Of a DNA stretch of 35,620 nucleotides, positions 1-11,102 are shown piece by piece; within the stretch, counting starts at the first letter, position 1; every line of letters starts with the position of its first letter. Origin of the DNA: Elioraea sp051860475. Its GTDB lineage: Bacteria; Pseudomonadota; Alphaproteobacteria; Acetobacterales; Acetobacteraceae. The notes beneath the pieces were generated by a model. The model was not told the origin of the DNA and made no database searches. It worked only from the letters and a program-made list of their open reading frames with translations. Location of the stretch: positions 1-35,620 of the forward strand of contig NZ_JBHYDW010000028.1 of assembly GCF_051860475.1 (NCBI RefSeq). The letters run 5' to 3'. Both the position numbers and the translations under genes were made by a program.

Positions 1-894
1 GATCTCGCCTCGCTGGTCGCCGGTATGGACGGGCTGCTGCGCAAGGCCGTGAGCGAGCGGGTTGAGCTCGAGGTCACCGCCGAGCGAGGGCTCTGGCCGG
101 CGCTGGTCGATCCCGGGCAGCTCGAAGGGGCAGTTCTCAATCTCGCCCTGAATGGGCGTGATGCGATGCCGGGCGGCGGGCGGCTGACGATCGCGCTCGC
201 CAATGCCTCGCTCGACGCGGCCGGCGCGGCGGCGAACGAGACGATCGCGCCGGGCGACTACGTGATGCTGTCGGTGACGGATGCCGGCACAGGGATGTCG
301 CCGGAGGTTGCCGAACGCGCGTTCGACCCGTTCTTCACCACCAAGGAGCTGGGCAAGGGCAGCGGGCTCGGGCTCAGCATGGTCTACGGGTTCGTGACCC
401 AGTCGAAGGGCCATGCGCGCATCGAGACCGCGCTCGGCAAGGGCACCACGGTGCGGCTCTATCTCCCGCGCGCCGCGGAAGGGCCGGGAGCGCGCGACCG
501 CCGGCGCTCGGGCGCGCTGACCCATGGCGCGGGCGAGCACATCCTGCTGGTCGAGGACGATCCGATGGTGCGCGAGCATGCGGCCGCGCAGCTCCAGGGC
601 CTGGGCTATCGGGTCAGCACGGCGGCGAACGGGGCGGAGGCTCTCGAGACGCTTGGGCAAAGATCCAATATCGATCTTCTGTTCACCGACATCGTGATGC
701 CGGGCGGGATGGACGGCCGTGATCTTGCCGAGGAGGCACGCCGGCGGCGCCCTGCCCTCAAGCTTCTGTTCACGTCCGGCTATGCGCCGGACGCAGCCGC
801 CGGGAAGGCGGCGCAGGAGATTGCGCTGCTTGCCAAACCCTACCGTCGGCAGGACCTCGCCGCACGCATGCGCGCCGCGCTCGACGCGGAGTGA
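1..894 (+). CDS. Hybrid sensor histidine kinase with C-terminal receiver domain (5' truncated)
   Basis: The frame is open from the first base, so the N-terminal sensor part and the phosphoacceptor-histidine domain lie outside the window; 297 codons are visible. Residues 40-160 (numbered from base 1) form a HATPase_c domain: the N-box LNLALNGRDAMPG, the G1 box DAGTGM near 94, the FDPFFTTK segment, and the G2 box GKGSGLGLSM near 118. A linker leads to a CheY-like receiver at about 180-290, with acidic pocket VEDD, phosphoacceptor Asp in LLFTDIVMP (about 230) and conserved Lys in LLAKPY (about 279). This order is typical of soluble or PAS-linked hybrid kinases that feed a phosphorelay. The gene stops six bases before the convergent decarboxylase gene. 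The signal sensed cannot be deduced. An internal ATG at 25 is not a credible start because it lies inside the domain. Confidence 0.93.
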   Translation, partial: DLASLVAGMDGLLRKAVSERVELEVTAERGLWPALVDPGQLEGAVLNLALNGRDAMPGGGRLTIALANASLDAAGAAANETIAPGDYVMLSVTDAGTGMSPEVAERAFDPFFTTKELGKGSGLGLSMVYGFVTQSKGHARIETALGKGTTVRLYLPRAAEGPGARDRRRSGALTHGAGEHILLVEDDPMVREHAAAQLQGLGYRVSTAANGAEALETLGQRSNIDLLFTDIVMPGGMDGRDLAEEARRRRPALKLLFTSGYAPDAAAGKAAQEIALLAKPYRRQDLAARMRAALDAE

Positions 895-900
895 CGCGGC

Positions 901-1506
901 TCAGCCCCGGGTGCCGATCCCGCGCATGAAGCTGTCGCGGATGCGCACCGGGTCGCGCTCGGTCTGCGCGACCGCGGGCTGCTCGTCGATCCGCGCGGCG
1001 AGGAACCACGGCCCCGGCGCGCCGAGCGCGCGCTCCGCCAGGGCGTCGAACTCGGCCTCGTCGGCGGCCCAGTGGCTCTCGGCGATGCCGCTCGCGCGCG
1101 CGATCGCGACGAGGTCGGTGCGCGCGGACGCAGCCGGTGTCTGCTGCGCGCCGGTGATCTGGTAGATGCCGTTGTCCCACAGCACGATGATGAGGTTGCG
1201 CGGCGCCCGAGCCGCCACAGTGGAGAGGCAGCCGAGCTGCATCAGCAGCGACCCGTCGCCCTCGAGCGCGATCACGGTGCGGTTCGGCTGCGCGATCGCA
1301 ACGCCGAGCGCGATCGGCACCGCGAGCCCCATGCTGCCCAGCATGTAGAAGTTCTCCGCTCGGCGTCCGGCGGCCCAGAGATCGAAATTCGTGTTGCCGA
1401 TGCCGCCGATCACCGCCTGGTCGGAGAGCTTCGCGACGAGGCGCTGTGTCAGCGCGGCACGGTTCATCACCTGCGCGTTGTGTCGCGTGTCCATCGCGGG
1501 GCTCAT
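901..1506 (-). CDS. TPP-dependent 2-oxoacid decarboxylase, beta subunit (sulfopyruvate/phosphonopyruvate decarboxylase type)
   Basis: This 201-aa protein is the PP-domain half of a thiamine-diphosphate enzyme. The TPP/Mg motif is visible as LEGDGSLLMQLG (GDG at 83-85), followed about 27 residues later by LWDNGIYQITG (DN at 111-112), as in ComE-type sulfopyruvate decarboxylase beta subunits and the C-terminal half of phosphonopyruvate decarboxylase. Its start overlaps the end of the alpha-subunit gene by four bases (ATGA at 1503-1506), so the two are translationally coupled and should form one enzyme. Known members decarboxylate 3-sulfopyruvate to sulfoacetaldehyde or phosphonopyruvate to phosphonoacetaldehyde. 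No sulfolactate, Xsc or phosphonate gene is nearby, so the substrate is not fixed. The symbol comE is withheld because coenzyme M synthesis is not expected here. Confidence 0.85.
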   Translation of the reverse strand: MSPAMDTRHNAQVMNRAALTQRLVAKLSDQAVIGGIGNTNFDLWAAGRRAENFYMLGSMGLAVPIALGVAIAQPNRTVIALEGDGSLLMQLGCLSTVAARAPRNLIIVLWDNGIYQITGAQQTPAASARTDLVAIARASGIAESHWAADEAEFDALAERALGAPGPWFLAARIDEQPAVAQTERDPVRIRDSFMRGIGTRG

Positions 1507-2033
1507 GCCGGGAACCTCTTTCCGCCGGTCAGCAGCGGCGACAGGATCAGGCAGGCGGGCGCCTGGGTCGCGACCGCCTGGCGGATGGTGCGGTCGACGA
1601 TGAACTCGGTCTCGTCGAGCCGCGTGATCGTGTGGTGCTCGATGCCGAGTGCCGCCAGCACCGGGCGCATGGTGCGGCAGACCATCGCCTGGCCGAGGTT
1701 GAACTCGCCGAGCGTGCCGCGCTCGGAGACCATCATCACGAGTGGGATCTGGCAGACGCAGGCGAGCGAGGCGAGCGCGTTCGGCAGGGTGGCGAAGCCC
1801 GAGGTCTGCATCAGCACGATGCCGCGCATGCCGCCCATCCAGGCGCCGGTGACGATGCCGACCGCCTCCTCCTCGCGCGCGGTGGGGAAGGCGGTGAAGA
1901 ACGGATCGGCCTCCACCGTGGCGATCAGCGGTGTGAGCACACGGTCGGGCACATAGGTGACGAGGCGCACGTCGTTCTGCCGCAGCGTCGCGGCGACGAT
2001 GCCGTGCCAGGTGGCACTCGGCGTGCCGTCCAT
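1503..2033 (-). CDS. TPP-dependent 2-oxoacid decarboxylase, alpha subunit (sulfopyruvate/phosphonopyruvate decarboxylase type)
   Basis: This 176-aa protein is the PYR-domain half of the split TPP enzyme whose PP half lies directly downstream. The cofactor-activating glutamate falls in FPTAREEEAVGIVTG (Glu54-56). Further typical PYR-domain sequence is VLMQTSGFATLPNALASL and IPLVMMVSERG. The length fits ComD-type alpha subunits. The ATG start has a good Shine-Dalgarno sequence (GGGAGGG) a few bases upstream. The gene lies 57 bases downstream of mutS on the same strand, so it could be read through from mutS, but a biochemical link is not expected. The protein would be cytoplasmic and active only with its partner, since the TPP site forms at the alpha/beta interface. 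The substrate remains open between sulfopyruvate, phosphonopyruvate and a related 2-oxoacid. Confidence 0.85.
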   Translation of the reverse strand: MDGTPSATWHGIVAATLRQNDVRLVTYVPDRVLTPLIATVEADPFFTAFPTAREEEAVGIVTGAWMGGMRGIVLMQTSGFATLPNALASLACVCQIPLVMMVSERGTLGEFNLGQAMVCRTMRPVLAALGIEHHTITRLDETEFIVDRTIRQAVATQAPACLILSPLLTGGKRFPA

Positions 2034-2090
2034 GCGTGGTCCCTCCCGGAGTTCGGTCGGAGCTGTTGTGGCCTCTGACCCCGGCCGCGT

Positions 2091-4679
<2,589 letters not shown>

Positions 4680-4739
4680 GGGCGGCGGACGTTAGCCGCG
4701 ATGTCGGGCGTGGCCAACATCGCGGCAGCGCCGATCCGG

Positions 4740-6140
4740 TCAATCCCCCGTCGCGATCCGCTCGACCAGCTGCTTCACGGTCGGGATGAACCCGTTCGAG
4801 TAGAACGGATCGGTTGCGAAGCGGTAGGCGTTGTGGCCGGAGAACATCAGGTTGCTGTCGACGTCCTCGCCATGCGCGATGTCCTGCAGCGTCTTCTGGA
4901 TGCAGAAGCTGCGCGGATCGGCCTTCTTGCCGGTCGAGTAGTCGGGCTCGTGCTGCGCCCAGTTCGAGAACCGGCAGGCACTCAGGCACCCCATGCAGTC
5001 GATCTGGTCGCGCCGGATCTCCGCGCCCTTTTCGGGCGTGACGAAGATCAGCGTGCCGTCGGGCGTGCGCATCGCCTCGGTGAAGCCGGCTACCGTCCAG
5101 GCGCGCGCGCGCGCCGCATCCTTCGGCGTGAGATAGACGAGGCGGCCGCGCGGGCCCGTCGGGAAGCCTTCCGTGTGCTCGCCCATCGCCTCGGTGGTGT
5201 AGGCGACCTGGCGCTCGCTCCGCTCGCGCAACTCGTTGATGAAGCCGTTGTTCACCGCCGAGGAGTAGAACCCGGTGGGCGAGAACCGGTTGAGGAAGAC
5301 GTCGCCCTCCTTCAGTGTCAGCAGCCGGCGCTTCCAGGCATCCGAGATCGGGCTCTCCTTGGTCAGCAGCGGGCGCGTGCCGAACTGGAACGCGACCGGG
5401 CCGATCTCGGGGTTTTCGAGCCAGTCCTCCCACTCACGCAGGCACCACACGCCGCCCGCCATCACCACCGGCGTGTCGCTCAGGCCGAACTCGTTCATGG
5501 TCTTGCGCAGCGCGGCGACGCGCGGATACGGCGCCTCGGGCTTCTCGGGGTTCTCGCTGTTGGAAAGCCCGTTATGCCCGCCGGCGAGCCACGGGTCCTC
5601 GTACACCACGCCACCGAGCCACTCGCGCGTCTTGTGGTAGGCGCGCTTCCAGAGCGCGTTGAAGGCGCGCGCCGAGGACACGATCGGATAGTAGTAGACG
5701 CTGAACCGCGCGGCGATGTCGGACAGGCGATAGGGCATCCCGGCACCGCAGGTGATGCCGTGCACCAGCCCCTTCGCACCCTCCAGGATGCCGGTGATGA
5801 CGCGTTCGGCGCCCCCCATCTCCCAGAGGATGTTGGCATGGATCCGCCCCTGGCCGCCCGACATCTCGTAGGCGGTGCGCGCCTGCTGGATGCCGCCCTG
5901 GATGCCGAACGCGACCAGCTCCTCGTGGCGCTCGCGCCGCGTCTTGCCCTCGTAGGTCTGGCGCACCAGCCGCCCGTCGGGGGTGTAGCTGTCGGCGTTG
6001 ACGGCCGAGAACGTGCCGATCCCGCCGGAAGCCGCCCAGGCGCCCGACGAGACCCCGTTCGAGATCGAGATGCCCTTGCCGCCTTCGATCAGCGGCAGGA
6101 CCTCGGCTCCGCTCACGCGGATTGCATTCAGCGCCCTCAC
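4740..6140 (-). CDS. Nitronate-monooxygenase-like FMN oxidoreductase with C-terminal cysteine cluster
   Basis: This 466-aa protein has the TIM-barrel core of the nitronate monooxygenase/FabK/2-nitropropane dioxygenase group. Visible core elements are KGISISNGVSSGAWA near the N-terminus, WLAGGHNG with the phosphate/FMN-loop AGGH, DTPVVMAGGVW, and GPVAFQFGTRPLLTKES. It is about 100 residues longer than ordinary family members. The extra C-terminus carries Cys382-x2-Cys385-x3-Cys389 (CMGCLSAC) and a fourth Cys413, an arrangement resembling the 4Fe-4S sites of old-yellow-enzyme-type reductases. The cluster type is an inference. The start is a GTG preceded by a strong GGGAGG site; no closer ATG fits. 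A TATACT hexamer at 6182-6187 (minus strand) could be its -10 element, which with the hairpin at 6201-6222 suggests it is transcribed apart from pnp. The substrate is unknown. Confidence 0.8.
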   Translation of the reverse strand: MRALNAIRVSGAEVLPLIEGGKGISISNGVSSGAWAASGGIGTFSAVNADSYTPDGRLVRQTYEGKTRRERHEELVAFGIQGGIQQARTAYEMSGGQGRIHANILWEMGGAERVITGILEGAKGLVHGITCGAGMPYRLSDIAARFSVYYYPIVSSARAFNALWKRAYHKTREWLGGVVYEDPWLAGGHNGLSNSENPEKPEAPYPRVAALRKTMNEFGLSDTPVVMAGGVWCLREWEDWLENPEIGPVAFQFGTRPLLTKESPISDAWKRRLLTLKEGDVFLNRFSPTGFYSSAVNNGFINELRERSERQVAYTTEAMGEHTEGFPTGPRGRLVYLTPKDAARARAWTVAGFTEAMRTPDGTLIFVTPEKGAEIRRDQIDCMGCLSACRFSNWAQHEPDYSTGKKADPRSFCIQKTLQDIAHGEDVDSNLMFSGHNAYRFATDPFYSNGFIPTVKQLVERIATGD

Positions 6141-6200
6141 GGCACCTCCCGTCCGAAGTCGTTCATCCCGACGTCACAATCAGTATAGGTCAGCGGAGCG

Positions 6201-6222
6201 GGCGGGGATGCAAGTCCCCGCC
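6201..6222 (-). terminator. Stem-loop downstream of pnp
   Basis: A perfect 8-bp stem (GGCGGGGA / TCCCCGCC) closes a 6-nt loop about 20 bases after the pnp stop codon. No U-tract follows it in the minus direction, so it may protect the pnp mRNA 3' end or act as a weak terminator. Confidence 0.5.
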
Positions 6223-6242
6223 TCGCCGGCGTGGGCCGGGCG

Positions 6243-8423
<2,181 letters not shown>

Positions 8424-8723
8424 TCCGTCTTTATCTCCATCGCGCGAGCTTGCGGCGGAGCAGTCGTGGAACGACGCGGTCGCCCGCGCGGGGCAACGGC
8501 GTCTCGGGCGGCATGGAGGGGGGACTTAACGCGGCGTGCCGCGCGCCCCGGGCGCCATGTGGCCGGAAACGCCGTCCTTGCACCCGGACGGTCGGGTCGC
8601 GGCGCTCCGGCGGGAACGTCCCGCCGCGCGCTCGCTGTTCTCCGCGCGCCCCCATGGCGCGCGGCATCTGGGGCAGGGATGGCCGTCAGGGCCAAGGGGG
8701 GTCTGCCCGGTGGCGGGGCCCGG
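8424..8723 (-). promoter_or_regulatory. rpsO-pnp intergenic leader with stem-loops
   Basis: This 300-base stretch has no convincing gene. It holds several stem-loops: a perfect 8-bp stem with a 3-nt loop at 8608-8626 (CGGCGGGA-ACG-TCCCGCCG), a 6-bp stem with an 8-nt loop just upstream on the plus strand (CCGTCC / GGACGG, about 8575-8594), and GC-rich repeats near 8640-8665. In other bacteria the rpsO-pnp interval carries an rpsO terminator and an RNase III-processed pnp leader hairpin. The position and folding fit that role; the function itself is inferred. Confidence 0.45.
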
Positions 8724-8993
8724 CTAGCGCCGGAGCCCCAGACGCTTGATCAGCACGTCGTAGCGTGCCGCGTCCTTCTTCTTGACGTAGTCCAGAAGGC
8801 GGCGCCGCTGGCCGACCATCATCAGCAGGCCACGGCGCGAGTGGAAATCCTTGGCGTGGGTCTTCAGGTGATCGGTCAGAGTCTTGATCCGCTCCGAGAG
8901 GATCGCGACCTGCACCTCGGGCGAGCCCGTGTCGCCCGCATGAGTCGCGTATTCCTGGATCAGCGCCGTGCGGCGCTCGGCCGTGATCGACAT
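8724..8993 (-). CDS. rpsO: 30S ribosomal protein S15
   Basis: S15 is a primary 16S rRNA-binding protein that organises the central platform of the small subunit and forms bridge contacts with the large subunit. The 89-aa length is exact for the family. The hallmark block GDTGSPEVQVAILSERI is followed by LKTHAKDFHSRRGLLMMVGQRRRLLDY and the basic C-terminus IKRLGLRR. The ATG is preceded by AAGGACC at a usable distance. The gene lies 68 bases after truB and upstream of pnp on the same strand, the normal arrangement. Confidence 0.98.
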   Translation of the reverse strand: MSITAERRTALIQEYATHAGDTGSPEVQVAILSERIKTLTDHLKTHAKDFHSRRGLLMMVGQRRRLLDYVKKKDAARYDVLIKRLGLRR

Positions 8994-9061
8994 CGTGTTG
9001 GTCCTTCATCCTGGCCGTTGCGTTGCCCGGGCCTCTCGGCGCTCGGGGTCTCGGACGCCGT

Positions 9062-9994
9062 TCAGGCCGCGGCGGAGAGCATGCGCACCGGGTGCAGCAT
9101 CCCCCCCTCCAGGCGGCCGATCGCGAGCGCCTTGCCCCCCGCCATCACGCGGACGATCCCGCCATCGGGATCGGCGTCGGGCGGAACCCGGCCGAGGAAC
9201 GACACCAGCGACAGCGCCTGGCCGCTCGACAGCCGTGAAGCCTCACCCCCCGTCAGGGCCAGCGCCGGGATGTCGGCCAGCGCGGTCTCGACCGGAAGGA
9301 GAGGGCTTGAGGCTCCTCCGTCTTGCCCGAAGGCGGCCGCGCTGTCCAGGGGAACCGCCATCGCCTCGTCGAAGGGGCCGACCCGCAAGCGGCGCAAGGC
9401 GGCGATGTGCCCGACCGTGCCCAGCGCCGCGGCAAGGTCGCGCGCGAGGCTGCGCATGTACACGCCCTTGCCGGAGACGACCCGGAACACCGCCCTGTCG
9501 GCATCGTGCCGCGCCTCCAGCGTGAACGCATCGACCCGCGCCGGGCGCGGCGCCAGCTCCACCGCCTCGCCGGCCCGCGCCAGATCATAGGCCCGCTCGC
9601 CCGCGACCTTGATCGCCGAGAACCGCGGCGGCACCTGCAGGATGTCGCCTACGAACCCCGGCAGTGCCGCCCGGATGGCCTCATCGGTCGGGCGCACATC
9701 CGAGGTGGCCGTGACCACGCCATCCGCATCGTCGGTGTCGCGCCCCTCGCCGAACCTGAGCGTGAACCGGTACTCCTTGGTGCCGTCCATCACGTAGGGC
9801 ACGGTCTTGGTCGCCGCCCCGAACGCGATCGGCAGCACGCCCGTCGCCAGCGGATCGAGCGTGCCGCCATGCCCAACCTTCTGCGCCTGGAACGCACGCT
9901 TCAGCCGGTTCACCACATCCGTCGAGTTCCTGCCAGTCGGCTTGTCGATCACCAGCCAGCCATCGATCTTCCGGCCCTTGGGCTTGCGCGCCAC
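9062..9994 (-). CDS. truB: tRNA pseudouridine-55 synthase TruB
   Basis: TruB converts U55 in the T-loop of elongator tRNAs to pseudouridine and also acts as a tRNA chaperone. I place the start at the GTG at 9994-9992, giving 310 aa and beginning VARKPKGRKIDGWLVIDKP. The longer open frame upstream runs through rbfA and is not used. The catalytic motif GHGGTLDPLATGVLP holds Asp47 in the expected position. Also present are YRFTLRFGEGRDTDDADG, the KGVYMRSLARDLA region with its conserved Arg, and a PUA-like C-terminal tail. The start lies one base after the end of the rbfA stop codon, so the two genes are tightly coupled. Confidence 0.96.
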   Translation of the reverse strand: MARKPKGRKIDGWLVIDKPTGRNSTDVVNRLKRAFQAQKVGHGGTLDPLATGVLPIAFGAATKTVPYVMDGTKEYRFTLRFGEGRDTDDADGVVTATSDVRPTDEAIRAALPGFVGDILQVPPRFSAIKVAGERAYDLARAGEAVELAPRPARVDAFTLEARHDADRAVFRVVSGKGVYMRSLARDLAAALGTVGHIAALRRLRVGPFDEAMAVPLDSAAAFGQDGGASSPLLPVETALADIPALALTGGEASRLSSGQALSLVSFLGRVPPDADPDGGIVRVMAGGKALAIGRLEGGMLHPVRMLSAAA

Positions 9995-9995
9995 G

Positions 9996-10376
9996 TCAGT
10001 CCTCGTCGCGCTCGAGATCGCGCTGCACCTCGGGAGAATGGAACAACGCCTCGATCCGCGCGGCGGCATCGATCGTGGTGTCAGCGCGGAAGGCCAGATC
10101 GGGGGCGTACTTGGTCCGCACCGCCTTTGCCACCTGGCCGCGCAGGAAGGGTGTGGCGCGCTTGAGCGCCGCCAGCAGCGGCGCCGCGTCGCCGCCGCCC
10201 AGGGGGGTGACAAACACCGTCATGTGCTTGAGGTCGGGCGAGGCACGCACCTCCGTCACCGTCACATGGGCGGCGGCGAGATCGGGGTCGCGAAAATCGC
10301 CGCGCTCGAAGATGAGCCCGAGCGCATGGCGGATCTCCTCGCCGACGCGGAGCTGACGCTGGGAAGGAGGTTTCAT
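9996..10376 (-). CDS. rbfA: Ribosome-binding factor A
   Basis: RbfA binds immature 30S subunits and helps the 5' end of 16S rRNA mature, with an added role in cold adaptation. I take the ATG at 10376, giving 126 aa that begin MKPPSQRQLRVGEEIRHAL, the normal N-terminus; the open frame extends upstream but without homology. The KH-type core is seen in VTVTEVRASPDLKHMTVFVTPLG and in LRGQVAKAVRTKYAPDLAFRAD. A GGAAGGAGG sequence directly upstream on the minus strand is not present, but AAACCTCC on that strand overlaps the start region, so translation may rely on context. The usual upstream partners rimP, nusA and infB are absent; a hairpin cluster and a SnoaL-like gene lie there instead. Confidence 0.95.
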   Translation of the reverse strand: MKPPSQRQLRVGEEIRHALGLIFERGDFRDPDLAAAHVTVTEVRASPDLKHMTVFVTPLGGGDAAPLLAALKRATPFLRGQVAKAVRTKYAPDLAFRADTTIDAAARIEALFHSPEVQRDLERDED

Positions 10377-10390
10377 GGCCGCATCCTTTC

Positions 10391-10455
10391 GGGGGGTCCG
10401 CCCCCGGCCCCGGCAGGGCTCCGCCCTGCACCCGCAAAGGGCCATTGGCCCTTTG
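10391..10455. repeat. Cluster of three GC-rich hairpins between the SnoaL gene and rbfA
   Basis: Three stem-loops stand in a row: GGGGG-TCCG-CCCCC (10392-10405), GCAGGGC-TCC-GCCCTGC (10413-10429) and CAAAGGGCC-ATT-GGCCCTTTG (10435-10455). Read on the minus strand they follow the SnoaL gene and precede rbfA, so they can end the SnoaL transcript. The third, with its CTTTG arm, most resembles an intrinsic terminator. Their regular layout resembles a dispersed intergenic repeat; only a genome search could confirm that. Confidence 0.6.
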
Positions 10456-10524
10456 ATCCCATAACGGAAGGCGGGCGCATAACACGCTGCCGGGCTCCCC
10501 GCGAGAGGAAGCCCGGCAGAGCCG

Positions 10525-10968
10525 TCAAGCGGCAAGCGCAGGCAACGCGCCGATCTGGCCAAGGAGAGCCAACTCGTCGAGCTGCAGCCACGTCTCGGCG
10601 ATCAGGCCGCCTTCCATCCGATAGAGGACCATGCCCCCAAAGGTGACCCGCCGCCCCGTGGGTGCCACGCCGGCGAACGCGCGGATATGCGTGACCGCGA
10701 CACTGAAGCGCGCCGAGACGAAGCGCTCATCGGCCAGTAACGCCAGGACGCGGAACTCCATGTCGCCGAAGGCCGTCCGGAATGCCCGGAAGAACTCCTT
10801 GTAGCTCTCGTGGTCGCGCGGGTTCTTCCCGCCCGGAAACCCGTGGCAGACAATGCCCGGAGCCACCGTCTCGTCGATCACCTTGAGATCGGCGAGATCG
10901 GGCGAATGCGTCCCGGCGAGGAAACGCTCGACGGTCGCACGATTGATCAGAGCAGGCGAGGCAGTCAT
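10525..10968 (-). CDS. SnoaL-like (NTF2-fold) ester-cyclase-type protein
   Basis: This 147-aa protein has the cone-shaped alpha+beta fold pattern of the SnoaL-like/polyketide-cyclase-like group: FFRAFRTAFGDMEFRVLALLADERFVSARF, then the family block HIRAFAGVAPTGRRVTFGGMVLYRMEGGLIAETW and an LQLDELALLGQIGAL-type end. Many such proteins are predicted enzymes or binding proteins for small hydrophobic compounds; a specific reaction cannot be assigned. The ATG at 10968 is preceded by AAAGGAC. It is divergent from a TetR gene, with a strong promoter and a palindromic operator covering its predicted transcription start, so repression by that TetR protein is the natural reading. A longer open frame upstream has no ribosome-binding site and would run through the operator. 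Confidence 0.85.
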   Translation of the reverse strand: MTASPALINRATVERFLAGTHSPDLADLKVIDETVAPGIVCHGFPGGKNPRDHESYKEFFRAFRTAFGDMEFRVLALLADERFVSARFSVAVTHIRAFAGVAPTGRRVTFGGMVLYRMEGGLIAETWLQLDELALLGQIGALPALAA

Positions 10969-11022
10969 GTCGGTGTCCTTTCGCTGACGGCCAACCCGCA
11001 TGGGCGGGCCGACCCATTTCCA

Positions 11023-11040
11023 ATGAACGTTACCGTTCAT
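11023..11040. promoter_or_regulatory. Operator 1 (predicted TetR site) over the SnoaL transcription start
   Basis: The 18-bp palindrome ATGAACGTTACCGTTCAT has perfect 7-bp arms and a 4-bp centre. It covers the transcription start (about 11039) expected from the minus-strand promoter at 11046-11074. A matching site lies at 11082-11099. Assignment to the neighbouring TetR protein is an inference from position and symmetry. Confidence 0.75.
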
Positions 11041-11045
11041 CGAAA

Positions 11046-11074
11046 TCTATGCCGGCGAACGCTGGCCTTGTCAA
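11046..11074 (-). promoter_or_regulatory. Sigma70-type promoter of the SnoaL-like gene
   Basis: On the minus strand TTGACA (11074-11069) is followed after 17 bases by CATAGA (11051-11046); shifting by one base gives ATAGAT. The -35 hexamer is a perfect consensus match. Transcription would begin near 11039, inside operator 1, about 70 bases upstream of the start codon. Confidence 0.7.
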
Positions 11075-11096
11075 GGCTTCAGTGAACGGCTATGTT
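11068..11096 (+). promoter_or_regulatory. Promoter of the TetR gene, sharing its -35 with the opposite promoter
   Basis: On the plus strand TTGTCA (11068-11073) is followed after exactly 17 bases by TATGTT (11091-11096). The -35 lies in the same palindrome, CCTTGTCAAGG, that gives the minus-strand promoter its TTGACA. The predicted transcription start (about 11102-11104) coincides with the ATG at 11103, so the TetR message would be leaderless. The -10 lies inside operator 2. Confidence 0.6.
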
Positions 11097-11099
11097 CAT
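11082..11099. promoter_or_regulatory. Operator 2 (predicted TetR site) over the tetR -10 element
   Basis: GTGAACGGCTATGTTCAT shares TGAACG and GTTCAT with operator 1 at the same spacing. Its centre is 59 bp from that of operator 1. It covers the TATGTT -10 element of the TetR promoter and ends four bases before the TetR start codon, so it is well placed for autorepression. Confidence 0.7.
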
Positions 11100-11102
11100 T
11101 GA

